A DNA stretch of 64,000 bases, taken from assembly GCF_005280655.1 (NCBI RefSeq), contig NZ_CP040058.1, positions 1,774,001 to 1,838,000 of the forward strand. The letters run 5' to 3'. The first letter of the stretch is position 1; every line of letters starts with the position of its first letter. Shown here piece after piece: positions 17,596 through 26,396 of this stretch. Source of the DNA: Anaerostipes rhamnosivorans. Its GTDB lineage: Bacteria; Bacillota; Clostridia; Lachnospirales; Lachnospiraceae. Under the pieces are notes generated by a model. That model made no database searches. It was not told where the DNA came from and saw only the letters and a program-made list of their open reading frames with translations. The position numbers and the translations under genes were made by a program.

Positions 17596-18957
17596 TCAGG
17601 CACAGGAAAAGGCAATCAACTCTCTGCGAAGGCTGAAAGCCATAAAAACAGTGACCGCAGCGGCCAGAACGTCAGCAGCAGGCTGGGCATAAAGGATTCC
17701 GCTGATCCCTACAGCCGCCGGAGCTGCCAGGATGATAGGAAGAAAACAGATCCCTTGTCTGCAGGTTCCCAGGATAAAACCCTCTTTTGCCTTTCCAAGC
17801 GCGAGATAAAGGGAGGAATATACTGTATAGAACCCAAACACAAAAAATGACAGTCCGTTTGCCCTCAGTGCTTTCCGTCCCACATCGATCATGATAAGGT
17901 CATCCTTTGTAAACTGGGATATGATAGATGTAGAAAACAAAGCAACAGACAGACCAAAAATGACACAGAAGACGGTTGACCATAGGACCATGGTCCGAAT
18001 GGCCTCATGCAGGCGGTCATACTTTTTTGCCCCGTAATTAAATCCCGCAACAGGCTGAAAGCCTTTGATAAACCCAAACACCATCAGGCTTCCCATAGAA
18101 ATGATCCTTGAGGCATCCCCCATCCCGGCGATAACGGAATCTCCGTAACCGTGGATCTTTGCCTGCATACTGACTAAAGCGATGGAAAGGCTGGTCAGCA
18201 GCTGGAATACTAGCGTGGGAATGCCGATCTTAAAAATCTCAGACAGGATCTCCCTTGAAAAACAGCATTGTTTCAGGCGGAAGCTGAAATTGCTTCTTTG
18301 GCTGAATATATAGTACAGATATACCAGTGTAGAGACAAACTGTGAGATGGCTGTGGCTGCCGCTGCTCCGGCGATTCCCAGATTCAGAACATAGATAAAG
18401 ACCGGATCCAATATGATATTCAGGACAGCGCCTGTCAGTAGTGCGCACATGGTAGTTTTTGCGGCTCCTTCGCTGGTTACGATATTATTCATTGTGACAT
18501 TAAACACATTAAAGATGGATGAGATCAGATAAATGCCCGTATAGGTCAAAGCATAGGGCAGTATGCTGTCGGTGGCACCCAGTACTCTCAGGACCGGCTC
18601 AAGGAAGAGTATGGTGCAGAGGATCAGGACCGCCCCTGCCAAAACACTGCTGTAAAGAGCTGTGCTGGCAACTTTATCTGCAGTTTCCTTGTCGCCTCGG
18701 CCTAATAATCTGGAAATGTAGGATGCAGCGCTGTTGCCAAACAGCAGGCCTAATCCCACGACGATCTGCCCAAGGGGAAAGGCCACTGTGATGGCCCCTG
18801 TCTGGCTGGTACCCAGCCCTCCCACAAAATAGGCGTCCACCAGGTTATAAAGCGCATTGACCATCATCCCGATCATGGTCGGAAGCCCTAATGCCAACAG
18901 CGCCTTTGGGATTGGCGCACTTCCAAGTAATTGTGTATTCTTGCTCGGTTTACTCAT
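17596..18957 (-). CDS. MATE family efflux transporter (first copy)
   Basis: 453-residue multidrug and toxin extrusion protein with 12 predicted transmembrane helices in two homologous bundles. The opening PIPKALLALGLPTMIGMMVNALYNLVDAYFVG-type segment (Asn, Asp and Tyr in the first helices) is typical of the NorM/DinF-like clostridial group. It exchanges cations for organic cations or drugs at the cytoplasmic membrane. Its promoter is overlapped by an inverted repeat (18993-19047), so it is probably drug-inducible. Gap to the FMN enzyme gene is 43 bases; read-through is possible. Confidence 0.92.
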   Translation of the reverse strand: MSKPSKNTQLLGSAPIPKALLALGLPTMIGMMVNALYNLVDAYFVGGLGTSQTGAITVAFPLGQIVVGLGLLFGNSAASYISRLLGRGDKETADKVASTALYSSVLAGAVLILCTILFLEPVLRVLGATDSILPYALTYTGIYLISSIFNVFNVTMNNIVTSEGAAKTTMCALLTGAVLNIILDPVFIYVLNLGIAGAAAATAISQFVSTLVYLYYIFSQRSNFSFRLKQCCFSREILSEIFKIGIPTLVFQLLTSLSIALVSMQAKIHGYGDSVIAGMGDASRIISMGSLMVFGFIKGFQPVAGFNYGAKKYDRLHEAIRTMVLWSTVFCVIFGLSVALFSTSIISQFTKDDLIMIDVGRKALRANGLSFFVFGFYTVYSSLYLALGKAKEGFILGTCRQGICFLPIILAAPAAVGISGILYAQPAADVLAAAVTVFMAFSLRRELIAFSCA

Positions 18958-18992
18958 AGTTTTTTTCTCCTTTTCTTAATCTAAGATATACT

Positions 18993-19056
18993 ACTATAAT
19001 TTATAGCAATAAACAAACACAAAGTTGATAGTACTATAAATTATAGTATCTGTCAA
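18993..19056 (-). promoter_or_regulatory. MATE promoter with inverted-repeat operator
   Basis: Minus strand: -35 TTGACA (19051-19056), 17-base spacer, -10 TACTAT (19028-19033). A 14-bp repeat ACTATAATTTATAG (18993-19006) recurs inverted at 19034-19047, filling the spacer; each copy is itself nearly palindromic. This is the arrangement expected for a repressor such as MarR or TetR. No regulator gene is adjacent. Confidence 0.6.
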
Positions 19057-19143
19057 CATTTCTATTATAGATGTCTCATAAAATGAATAAGTCCAAAACT
19101 ACTTTTTTGTTACCTAAGATGGACTTTGATAAACCATTGTATG

Positions 19144-19222
19144 TAACAGAACATAAAAAAACATCCATGGTACAAGAGCTTTTTTTTTACTCTTGTTCAT
19201 GGATGTTTTTTATGTTCTGTTA
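19144..19222. repeat. Long perfect-stem inverted repeat (about 34-bp arms)
   Basis: TAACAGAACATAAAAA... pairs with its complement ending ...TATGTTCTGTTA over more than 30 positions, with a loop of about nine A/T and one or two small mismatches. It lies in the 385-bp gap between the nuclease gene and the first MATE promoter. It could be a bidirectional terminator, unusually long, or a miniature mobile-element remnant. Nothing else in this gap looks coding. Confidence 0.6.
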
Positions 19223-19341
19223 TTCGTATGATAAAAAAGATGAACTTCTAAGTATCTTGTTTTTTATACGCAGACTTGCTTCTACATGTATGATCCAATG
19301 TCTGGAGAAAGGCATCTGTATCAATACTCCAATTAAAATCG

Positions 19342-20262
19342 CTATCGTTTCGCTTTTCTGTATCCTGCCTGCTGTGCTTCCTTTTCACTCTGGAACTTCA
19401 CAAGATACTTAGAGGATTTCATCTTTTCATAATCTCTCTGTCCGGGGCAGTGATAAACTTTGGACCTGGAATTACCGCAGATATAGCTTGAGGTACTTTC
19501 ATGACTGCTTTTTTTGGAAGATGTGCTCTTTTGGCCGGATGCCGCTTTTGAAGCCGTGCTCTCACCTGTTTTGTAGTCAATGGATATACCTGGCTGTACA
19601 TTATAGACAAAGACATTAAACTCCACTGCTTTTCCTTTATCCTCCACAGATTTAGCTTCCATCTGGACACCTTTTGCTACCAGATCCTTCTTTTCATAGA
19701 CTGGAGTGACCCGGTACAGAACATGGTTTCCAGTTTCCTTTACATAGTCGGCCACCATGTCTTCAAACGGCAGCATCCCGTCCACGTTCATGGCTCTGGT
19801 TCCGGTGATGAGATTCTTTTCATTTGCATTTTCTCCGGTGAGCTGATAGCCGATCAGGTGACAGCGGTTATAGAGATACTTGCCGTCTACGTTGTTGTAT
19901 TTGACAGTATGCCACCCGGTAGGCTTCACCATTCCGATGGCTCCGCGCTTTTTGGTGGGCATGATGTCTTTTCCGATGTTTGCCTGTGCTGTGCCGCATC
20001 TGCCCAGGGAATCCAGTTTACTGTAGGATTCGTAGGATTTGGATTTTAAATCCTTTGAAGTAAAATCAGGGCTGTTGTTATTTAGCTCCACATACATTTT
20101 GCCCGAATAGTCGGGGATATTGTCTATGGATACATTCTGTGTTTCGGTTTTTGCCGTCTCTTTGACAGCTGAATCGGTTTTGTCCGCTGGCTGGCACGCT
20201 CCGAGGCTGAATACCAGGATCAGGGTCAATAATGCGGCTGAGATTCTATTTCGCAGTTTCAT
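19342..20262 (-). CDS. DNA/RNA non-specific endonuclease lipoprotein
   Basis: 306-residue secreted, lipid-anchored nuclease. Residues 1-23 are a lipoprotein signal with lipobox SLGAC. The core (about 60-220) is of the Streptococcus EndA/NucA type (Endonuclea_NS_2), with the catalytic region YNRCHLIGYQLTGENANEKN and GTRAMNVDGMLPFE. A low-complexity Ser/Lys linker follows, then a short C-terminal domain (YICGNSRSKVYHCPGQRDYE) of the kind found at the end of many surface nucleases. The ATG at 20260-20262 behind AAAGGAGAAAC starts the signal peptide; the longer frame is rejected. Probable roles are DNA uptake, nutrition or biofilm degradation. Confidence 0.88.
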   Translation of the reverse strand: MKLRNRISAALLTLILVFSLGACQPADKTDSAVKETAKTETQNVSIDNIPDYSGKMYVELNNNSPDFTSKDLKSKSYESYSKLDSLGRCGTAQANIGKDIMPTKKRGAIGMVKPTGWHTVKYNNVDGKYLYNRCHLIGYQLTGENANEKNLITGTRAMNVDGMLPFEDMVADYVKETGNHVLYRVTPVYEKKDLVAKGVQMEAKSVEDKGKAVEFNVFVYNVQPGISIDYKTGESTASKAASGQKSTSSKKSSHESTSSYICGNSRSKVYHCPGQRDYEKMKSSKYLVKFQSEKEAQQAGYRKAKR

Positions 20263-20671
20263 AGTGATGTTTCTCCTTTGTATATCTTTCTTTTGTGATA
20301 TGATGGGTGGATCCTTCAAACTCCTCTGTTTCTTCCAGATGCCATGCCGACAGATCCAGGTCAAAATACAAGTCTGCCGGATAGATCTTATTCCAACGGA
20401 AAAGGATCAATTCATTAATTCGGTCCTCATAATCCCTTACCGTGCAGTCTTCTACCAGACAGTAATCCCCGGTGTCTGCCTTTTCTAAGAAATCATCGCA
20501 GACCACAGCGTTTGGGATATCTTTATAGAGCCCATAGGTGTAAGAGTTCATATATACTCTGGATTCTTTTACCATGTCTTTCATAAAAGCCCTGAGCCCA
20601 CGGTCCTGGCTCTGCCTTCTGCAATGGAATAATAGGCCGTTTTTGTCATCCAGACAGGTGATCAGTTTCAT
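20246..20671 (-). CDS. Conserved hypothetical protein, possibly paired with the nuclease
   Basis: 141-residue soluble protein starting MKLITCLDDKNGLLFHCRRQ. Acidic overall, no signal peptide, no transmembrane segment. Similar short clostridial proteins are often (probably wrongly) labelled ribonuclease Z; there is no metallo-beta-lactamase motif here. Its 3' end overlaps the start of the nuclease lipoprotein by 17 bases, so translation is coupled. An inhibitor or expression partner of the nuclease is conceivable but not shown. Confidence 0.7.
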   Translation of the reverse strand: MKLITCLDDKNGLLFHCRRQSQDRGLRAFMKDMVKESRVYMNSYTYGLYKDIPNAVVCDDFLEKADTGDYCLVEDCTVRDYEDRINELILFRWNKIYPADLYFDLDLSAWHLEETEEFEGSTHHITKERYTKEKHHYETAK

Positions 20672-20692
20672 GACAGGTTCTCTCCTTTCTCT

Positions 20693-22048
20693 CTAGGCAG
20701 CTTCTTCCCTTGTGACCTTGGTGATCCACTTCCAGCGGTGCAGCCTTATGAATACAGGGATTGCTTTATAAAGCTGATCCCATTTCAGCAGGAAGAAGAC
20801 GACGATCGGGGGCAGATGCAGGACAAAGGCGGCAAAGATGGAGATCGGCAGAAGGATCAGCCACATGCTGATCAGGTTCATTTTCATGCTGAAGCTGGTG
20901 TTGCCTCCCCCGCGGATAATACCGTTGTCACAGGACATCTGATAAGCGGTCCCAACGGTTGTCACCGACAGTATTGCCATAAACTGCATGGAAAGTGCCT
21001 TTGCCTGCGGGGAGATCTGATACAGGGACAGGACAGGTTCCCGGATCAGGAAAATGGCCAGTCCCGATAGAATACCGATGGAGAGGAATAAAATCTCCAG
21101 GGTTTTTACCATAGGTTTTATATTCTTTTCTTTTTCCTCCCCTATGGTCCATCCGATCATGATTCCTGAGGCGCTGGCAGAGCCGTAGACCACCACCGTG
21201 ATGATCTGAAATACAATGGTGGCTATGGAGTTGGCCGCAATGGCCGGGGCTCCTAAATGTCCGAGCACCCCGGTCTGTGCCATCTGGGCGAGGCCCCACT
21301 GTGCCTGGCTTGTGAGTACCGGAAGTGCGGTCCTTTTATAGTCTCTGATGTACGACCGATCGATGAAGACCAGCTTTTTTAAGGTCAGATTCAGGGAATG
21401 TTCCTTATATTTTAAATACCAGATCACGATCAGAAGTTCCACCGTGCGGGAACATAGCGTCGCAACGGCTGCGCCCCGGATACCCAGCTCCGGAAATCCA
21501 AAATTGCCGTAGATCAGGCATGAGTTCAGGATCATATTCAGGATCAGCGTAGATGCTGAGATGATATATCCTATTTTAACGATCCCGACGGATCTCAGGG
21601 ATGCCGTCAAAATATTAGTCACTGTAAACATCAGGTAGGTAAAGCAAATGATCTGCAGATACTTTACTCCTTCTGCAATGACAGCGGCGTCATTGGTGAG
21701 AAGGCCCAGGATCTGTCCTGGGAAGAACAGAATCAGCAGAAACATGACTGCAGCAATACCGCCGCCGAAGCGCACTGCGGTCCCGATGGTATGTACGATG
21801 GGCTCAAACCTGCCTTTTCCGAAATACTGGGTTCCCATGACCACTGCCCCTTCCGAGGCACCCACCACCAGCATCTGTAAAAAAAACTGTATCTGGTTGC
21901 ACAGGGCCGAGCCGGACAAAGCCGTCTCACTGTAAGAACCTAGCATCAGGTTGTCCGCGAGATTGACACCGTAGGTGAGCAGATTCTGCAATGCCAGCGA
22001 TAACGTCAGCAGAGCGAAGGTTTTATAAAAAGATTTTTCAGATATCAT
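20693..22048 (-). CDS. MATE family efflux transporter (second copy)
   Basis: 451-residue, 12-helix MATE exporter, distinct in sequence from the 18-kb copy. The N-terminal half contains YGVNLADNLMLGSY and VMGTQYFGKGR, the C-terminal half GWTIGEEKEKN. It precedes the hypothetical/nuclease pair by 21 bases and probably leads that unit. The substrate is unknown. Confidence 0.92.
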   Translation of the reverse strand: MISEKSFYKTFALLTLSLALQNLLTYGVNLADNLMLGSYSETALSGSALCNQIQFFLQMLVVGASEGAVVMGTQYFGKGRFEPIVHTIGTAVRFGGGIAAVMFLLILFFPGQILGLLTNDAAVIAEGVKYLQIICFTYLMFTVTNILTASLRSVGIVKIGYIISASTLILNMILNSCLIYGNFGFPELGIRGAAVATLCSRTVELLIVIWYLKYKEHSLNLTLKKLVFIDRSYIRDYKRTALPVLTSQAQWGLAQMAQTGVLGHLGAPAIAANSIATIVFQIITVVVYGSASASGIMIGWTIGEEKEKNIKPMVKTLEILFLSIGILSGLAIFLIREPVLSLYQISPQAKALSMQFMAILSVTTVGTAYQMSCDNGIIRGGGNTSFSMKMNLISMWLILLPISIFAAFVLHLPPIVVFFLLKWDQLYKAIPVFIRLHRWKWITKVTREEAA

Positions 22049-22170
22049 ATTAATACTCTCATCTTTCCTTGATAATTATCTTTATTATACCAAAAAGCAA
22101 TCAAGATATCTTCACTATATTGTATAAATTTAAATTATTTGATAGTCTCATAATAATGAATGGATAGAAA

Positions 22171-22201
22171 AATGATCCATGATAACGTCTCATGGATCAT
22201 T
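22171..22201. repeat. Hairpin upstream of the second MATE gene
   Basis: AATGATCCATGA pairs with TCATGGATCATT across a 7-base loop. It probably terminates transcripts arriving from the island on the minus strand. No gene lies between 22049 and 22241. Confidence 0.5.
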
Positions 22202-22241
22202 TATTCTGCTTGTCTTACTTTTGAAAAGGGTTTTAACATTT

Positions 22242-22737
22242 TCAAAGAAAGCTGATTTTTAAATTATCCCAGCTTACCAGTCTTTCCAGTTCCGCTTTTG
22301 CAGATTAAAATGTACCTTGTGCATAATAGCCAAGTGTTATGGTTATGTTAGCGTGTCCCATGAGATATTGCAGAGTATTAGGGTTCATTCCTTTGTTTTC
22401 CATATTCGTATAATAGGTATGTCTGAATGAATGAGGTGTGATGTTCGGTAACTTGTCCTTTAGGCAATCCCTCGCGGTTTAGGAATAGGAAATTACTGTA
22501 ACCAGCCATAATCAGCGGTTGTGCTTTTCCTCTGTTCTTTAGTATTCTTTGGAGTGCTTGATAAGCTCTTTCTGCCAATGGAAGTTCTCGTTTTCCGTTC
22601 TTTGTTTTTGGAGTATCAATATAGTAGCCGATTTCGATATCTCTTAATAGCTGGTGGTACATATTGAGTATTCTGTTCTGCATATCAATATGCGTTGTCA
22701 ATCCACAAAATTCAGAAATATGAATATCATTACCGCC
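22242..22737 (-). pseudogene. Tyrosine integrase remnant (Tn916/ICE type)
   Basis: Catalytic-domain remnant of a conjugative-element integrase. Reading minus: GGNDIHISEFCGLT (the first catalytic Arg of LRISE is His here), then IDMQNRILNMYHQLLRD, IDTPKTKNGKRELPL and FLFLNREGLPKG. The frame then shifts, with sequence apparently missing, to PNITPHSFRHTYYTNMENKG and NPNTLQYLMGHANITITLGY. After AQGTF an in-frame TAA replaces the expected Gln codon, and SAKAELERLVS continues to a TGA at 22242. The N-terminal half is absent. It marks one end of the A/T-rich island. Confidence 0.88.
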
Positions 22738-22846
22738 TTTCCGTTATAACGTGAAAAGTGTTTGTTCCTCTTTTCGCACCATATAGGGAATTGCAGGTGT
22801 GATTTGCTAATTTGAAACCGAAAAAATTAAAAAAATTATTTGCACT

Positions 22847-22885
22847 AAAAAAGCCCGCACAAAACATATGGTTTGTACGAGCCTT
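22847..22885 (-). terminator. Terminator after a 14-codon reading frame
   Basis: On the minus strand AAGGCTCGTACAAA pairs (with G-U pairs) with TTTGTGCGGGCTT, followed by TTTTTT. Upstream, a ribosome-site-like AAGGGGG precedes an ATG (about 22973) that opens only 14 codons before TAA. The hairpin ends transcripts from the CDF operon; the tiny frame may be a leader-peptide relic. I see no other gene in 22738-23040. Confidence 0.5.
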
Positions 22886-23040
22886 TAAAGCTGTATTGCA
22901 TTCAATTTTTTGTAAAGATTTATTAAATTGTATTTGATTGTATGGAATTGTACTTAAAGCTTTCCATAACATTAGCCCCCTTAAAGCACTTTCTAGTATC
23001 TAAAAACATCATTCTTCAACATAACAGATTTCAATAAACC

Positions 23041-23181
23041 TTAATACATCTTGTCGTCCTCGCTATCTTTTGAACGATTGTTAGAATTTCTCCTTTGGTT
23101 ATACTTCTTCATAATTACAATTTTAAGTAAGCCAACGACAATCAAAACCACAACAATGATAATCCACCAGTATTGTTCCAT
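23041..23181 (-). CDS. 46-residue single-pass membrane protein
   Basis: Small gene not captured by a 60-codon cut-off. ATG at 23179-23181 behind a strong GGGGGGAAG site. The product has a Trp-rich start (MEQYWW), one transmembrane helix (about 7-23, WIIIVVVLIVVGLLKIVIM) and a charged tail, RRNSNNRSKDSEDD. It lies 50 bases downstream of the CDF gene on the same strand. Perhaps a partner or regulator of the CDF or ABC transporter; no family recognised. Confidence 0.65.
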   Translation of the reverse strand: MEQYWWIIIVVVLIVVGLLKIVIMKKYNQRRNSNNRSKDSEDDKMY

Positions 23182-23231
23182 ACCTACTTCCCCCCTTTCC
23201 CTTTCAATAGTCTTAAATCATCTTCCCTGTC

Positions 23232-24143
23232 CTACGCAGAATAGAGAAGTTCATTCGTATTAACATGTACCATACAATGTTTACATTGTGGAAAGTTGTT
23301 TTCAATCGTTTGATGGACTCCCTCAGCAATTCTATGAGCGTCATAAAGAGCTAAATTACCATCAGCTAATATTTCAATATCTACATACATTTTCGCTCCA
23401 AACATGCGGGTTTTTAATTCATCAATACCATCAACCCCTTGCTGCTGAAGCACAACTTCCCTAATCTTTGTTTCAGTAGCATTGTCACAACTATGGTCTA
23501 CCATTTTGTTAATGCTTTCTTTGAAAATGTCCAAAGCAGCTTTTAAGATACAACCGCAAATCACAACGCTTGCAATAGGGTCGAGAATAGCATAGCCTAA
23601 ACGCGCTCCTAAAATGCCAATTAAGGAACCAACCGACGAGAGTGCATCAGAGCGGTGGTGCCATGCGTCAGCCATAAGTGCGTCAGAATTTGTATGCTTT
23701 GCAGCACTTCTTGTAAACCAGTACATCCACTCTTTTATAACAATGGATAAGACTGCCGCCGTAAGTGCGATTCCACTAGGAGCAGAAAGCGTATTGTACT
23801 GTTCTGAAAAGATTTTCTTGATACCTGAATATCCAATTCCAGCACCTGTTATAGCCAATGCAACAGAAAGAATAATGGAAGCCACACATTCCATACGTTC
23901 ATGCCCATAAGGATGTTCTCTATCAGGCTGTTTTTCTGATATTTTAATTCCAACCATCACAACGATTGTGCTTAATACATCAGAAGCCGAGTGTACAGCG
24001 TCCGACAGCATGGCACTTGACTTTCCTATATATCCGGCAACAAATTTAAGTAGCGATAAACTCAGGTTGAGGATTAGTGTGATTTTGGAAACCTGAATAG
24101 CCTTATTTACATTTTTGTTTTGCAGAAGTCTACCTTTTTCCAT
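23232..24143 (-). CDS. Cation diffusion facilitator (CDF) transporter
   Basis: 303-residue divalent-metal/proton antiporter exporting Zn, Mn, Fe or Co. Six transmembrane helices in residues 1-210, with metal ligands in SDAVHSASD (helix II) and DAWHHRSDALSS (helix V), and a cytoplasmic C-terminal domain with HCMVH. The DxxxD pairs with His are as in Mn/Fe/Zn members. Its ribosome site is AAGGAG. It is the fourth gene of an ABC-exporter operon in the A/T-rich island, controlled by a TetR-type operator, an unusual partner for a CDF. Confidence 0.9.
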   Translation of the reverse strand: MEKGRLLQNKNVNKAIQVSKITLILNLSLSLLKFVAGYIGKSSAMLSDAVHSASDVLSTIVVMVGIKISEKQPDREHPYGHERMECVASIILSVALAITGAGIGYSGIKKIFSEQYNTLSAPSGIALTAAVLSIVIKEWMYWFTRSAAKHTNSDALMADAWHHRSDALSSVGSLIGILGARLGYAILDPIASVVICGCILKAALDIFKESINKMVDHSCDNATETKIREVVLQQQGVDGIDELKTRMFGAKMYVDIEILADGNLALYDAHRIAEGVHQTIENNFPQCKHCMVHVNTNELLYSA

Positions 24144-24154
24144 AATATGACTCC

Positions 24155-24853
24155 TTATCCTGCCAGCTTCCGAAACAGACGTTTTGTAAGGAAGTAGTAC
24201 CAGACTAAAGCTACCACCAATCCTATGGAGAAATAAAGAACCGCTTCATTCTGCATGGCTTTCGCTACCCAAAATGATGGAAGGAAGCCAACCGCGAACT
24301 GGTAGTAACTATCAATAAAAAAGGGGGCTGGTATTCCGAGTAATGTAAGTGCAGCTAGTTTTGTAACTGCCATACCCTCTAATTTATTGCTTGATAATGT
24401 AATAATCATAAGTGAAACAATAATTGCCTGTACTGAGCCGAGAAGCGCCAAACATATTGTCATTCCAATGGACAACTTTTCTAATGAAAAAAGTAACAGT
24501 ACAATAAAAGCGATGATTGCCGAAATAATTGAGGGTACTCCCAACCTTGTAAAGAGATACCCCGACTTACCAAGAGGGGTAATCGAAAAGTACCGTGACA
24601 CTTTATCGTCGATTTCCTCTAATGTAATCATTGCAAATGCAAAGCAGAGCAATACAGGAGCCATGATTGAAAGTAATAAATCAAAGATTGGATAGTATGC
24701 TTGCAAAGAAAAATCTGTTATTCTTTCAAGAAAGGGAATACCGAATTTAATCAAAGTTCCCATGACAAAAGGCGTAAAACAAGCTGCAAACATCATAGGG
24801 TCGCTCTTGATTTGTCTAAATACCTGTATGGTACTGGATAATATCCTTTTCAT
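24155..24853 (-). CDS. ABC-2 type transporter permease (second subunit)
   Basis: Six-helix permease of about 232 residues. The ATG at 24851-24853 is preceded by AGGAGGTGTAAAGCT and overlaps the stop of the previous permease (ATGA); an earlier in-frame ATG lies inside that gene. Hydrophobic segments are evenly spaced (FVMGTLIKFGIPF, LLSIMAPVLLCFAFAM, IISAIIAFIVLLLF). It pairs with the 227-residue permease to form a heterodimeric channel for the ATPase. Substrate unknown, possibly a drug or peptide given TetR control. Confidence 0.8.
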   Translation of the reverse strand: MKRILSSTIQVFRQIKSDPMMFAACFTPFVMGTLIKFGIPFLERITDFSLQAYYPIFDLLLSIMAPVLLCFAFAMITLEEIDDKVSRYFSITPLGKSGYLFTRLGVPSIISAIIAFIVLLLFSLEKLSIGMTICLALLGSVQAIIVSLMIITLSSNKLEGMAVTKLAALTLLGIPAPFFIDSYYQFAVGFLPSFWVAKAMQNEAVLYFSIGLVVALVWYYFLTKRLFRKLAG

Positions 24854-25533
24854 AGCTTTACACCTCCTAAACTTCTCCACATATGCTTAACTGTATGTCG
24901 CGCAACTATGTAGAGGATAATCAACGTAGCAATTACAAGTACCATATCAAACGATAGTAAAATACTTTTTCCAGTTATGAGGTTCATGCAAGCTGTGAAC
25001 GGAAAAAAGCGGAATATATCTGGTAGCTTTACAAACAGACCAACGATAGGTGGAACAAAGCAAACAATTTCTATCGGCATAATCACAATGAGAAATTGGT
25101 TCAAGTTTGAAATTTTTGTAGCCGCAATAATTCCAAGCATAGTAAAGATTGCTGATGTCAAAGCTGTACCAATTGCGATACTAAGTAACTGATTGCTACC
25201 GGAAACGAATCCTAATATCATTGCAATTACTGTAGATATGGCAATTAACGCAACTGTTTTTGAAAGTATGTACTCCGATACTTTTACAGGCGATACTACC
25301 ATAGCATTTAACACCTTTTGACTTTTTTCCAAGAGGACAATCGCTCCCATAAAAAACAATCCCATTGCTGCCGGGTCAGAGTATATCATGATAGAAGCAA
25401 TATCCGTTTTCCAATGTCCCGTCAAAGCGGCAATCCCACACACATATAAAACTGTTAATATAAAGTAGATAAAATAGAAACCATATTTCCATTGGAAATG
25501 TATATCACCACAAATTAAACGTCCCAATCTCAT
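24850..25533 (-). CDS. ABC-2 type transporter permease (first subunit)
   Basis: 227-residue membrane protein with about six helices (FYFIYFILTVLYVCGIAAL, AAMGLFFMGAIVLL, TVALIAISTVIAMILGF and others). ATG overlaps the ATPase stop by 4 bases. The motif VVSPVKVSEYILSK is typical of the ABC-2 (DrrB/YhgE-like) export permeases, forming the coupling helix to the ATPase. Strict overlap of all three genes suggests equal amounts of the subunits. Confidence 0.8.
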   Translation of the reverse strand: MRLGRLICGDIHFQWKYGFYFIYFILTVLYVCGIAALTGHWKTDIASIMIYSDPAAMGLFFMGAIVLLEKSQKVLNAMVVSPVKVSEYILSKTVALIAISTVIAMILGFVSGSNQLLSIAIGTALTSAIFTMLGIIAATKISNLNQFLIVIMPIEIVCFVPPIVGLFVKLPDIFRFFPFTACMNLITGKSILLSFDMVLVIATLIILYIVARHTVKHMWRSLGGVKL

Positions 25534-26375
25534 TGAAGTGTCCTCCCTGTAATATCAACAAAAATATCATTTAATGTAGGCTCACTACTATGAATAGAAA
25601 GCAAACGGTTTTCGGAAATTAAACTTTTTAACAATTTATCTTCTGTGGTTCTATCAAGCAGACATTCTCCGGTTTTCTCGCCTTTATCATAGTAGGTATA
25701 TTGTATTTTGGCAGCTCCCCTTGACATAATCAAATTATGCGGGCTATCCAATGCACTGACTTTTCCGGCAACGATAAAGGCTACTTGGTCACATAGCTCT
25801 GTTGCGTCAAACATATTGTGAGTAGTAATGATAATCGTTTTTCCGCGTTTCTTTTCCGCAAGAATAATATCTTTCATTAAACGATTATTTGTAGGGTCAA
25901 GGCCGCTTGTAGGTTCATCAAGGAATAATATATCAGGGTCATGGACTAACGCTTTAATGAAATTCAAGCGAGAACGCATACCTTTGGAAAAGTCAGCAAC
26001 TTTTTTGTCCCCATCATTTTCCAAGCCTACCATATGCAATAATTCATCAATAGACCGAGGTTGCTTTTCATATAGAGAAGCAAAATAGGCGAGATTTTGT
26101 CGTGCGGTGAATTTCTCGTAGCAGGTTGAAAATTCAAAGTCTACTCCAATATTTTCATAAAACCGATTTGTATGCTCCCTTATTTCTGTACCTGCAACTT
26201 TTACGCTGCCTTTATATCTTGTATTAAGCCCAGTTAAAACTTTTTGAATAGTCGATTTTCCAGCACCAGAGGGTCCTAAAAAACCGAAAATTTCTCCTCT
26301 CCCAACATGGAAACTTACATTCTCAACAAACGGTTTGTCAGTATAGCTAAAATACAGTTTTTTTACATCAATCAT
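25530..26375 (-). CDS. ABC transporter ATP-binding protein, multidrug-type
   Basis: 281-residue ATPase: Walker A GPSGAGKST, signature DFSKGMRSRLNF, Walker B ILFLDEPTSGLDP, switch His in ITTHNMFD. The C-terminal extension (about 210-281) is like DrrA/BcrA-type exporters. The start at 26373-26375 behind GAGGAGGAAATAATA is preferred over an ATG 13 codons upstream that falls within the operator. First gene of a unit ABC-ABC-ABC-CDF-46aa. An operator shared with two other promoters overlaps its promoter. Confidence 0.92.
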   Translation of the reverse strand: MIDVKKLYFSYTDKPFVENVSFHVGRGEIFGFLGPSGAGKSTIQKVLTGLNTRYKGSVKVAGTEIREHTNRFYENIGVDFEFSTCYEKFTARQNLAYFASLYEKQPRSIDELLHMVGLENDGDKKVADFSKGMRSRLNFIKALVHDPDILFLDEPTSGLDPTNNRLMKDIILAEKKRGKTIIITTHNMFDATELCDQVAFIVAGKVSALDSPHNLIMSRGAAKIQYTYYDKGEKTGECLLDRTTEDKLLKSLISENRLLSIHSSEPTLNDIFVDITGRTLQ

Positions 26376-26396
26376 TATTATTTCCTCCTCTAACTT

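Noticed and set aside
19071..19412. 113-codon plus-strand frame between MATE and nuclease genes
   Set aside because: It crosses the long hairpin and runs into the end of the nuclease gene; no ribosome site and odd composition.
19069..22165. Similar GTCTCATAA-like stretches about 100 bases upstream of both MATE genes
   Set aside because: Only about 20 positions agree with mismatches; could be chance in A/T-rich gaps.
22730..22972. 80-codon minus-strand frame in the island edge
   Set aside because: It spans a terminator hairpin and shows no motif or ribosome site that fits; only a 14-codon frame has a plausible site.
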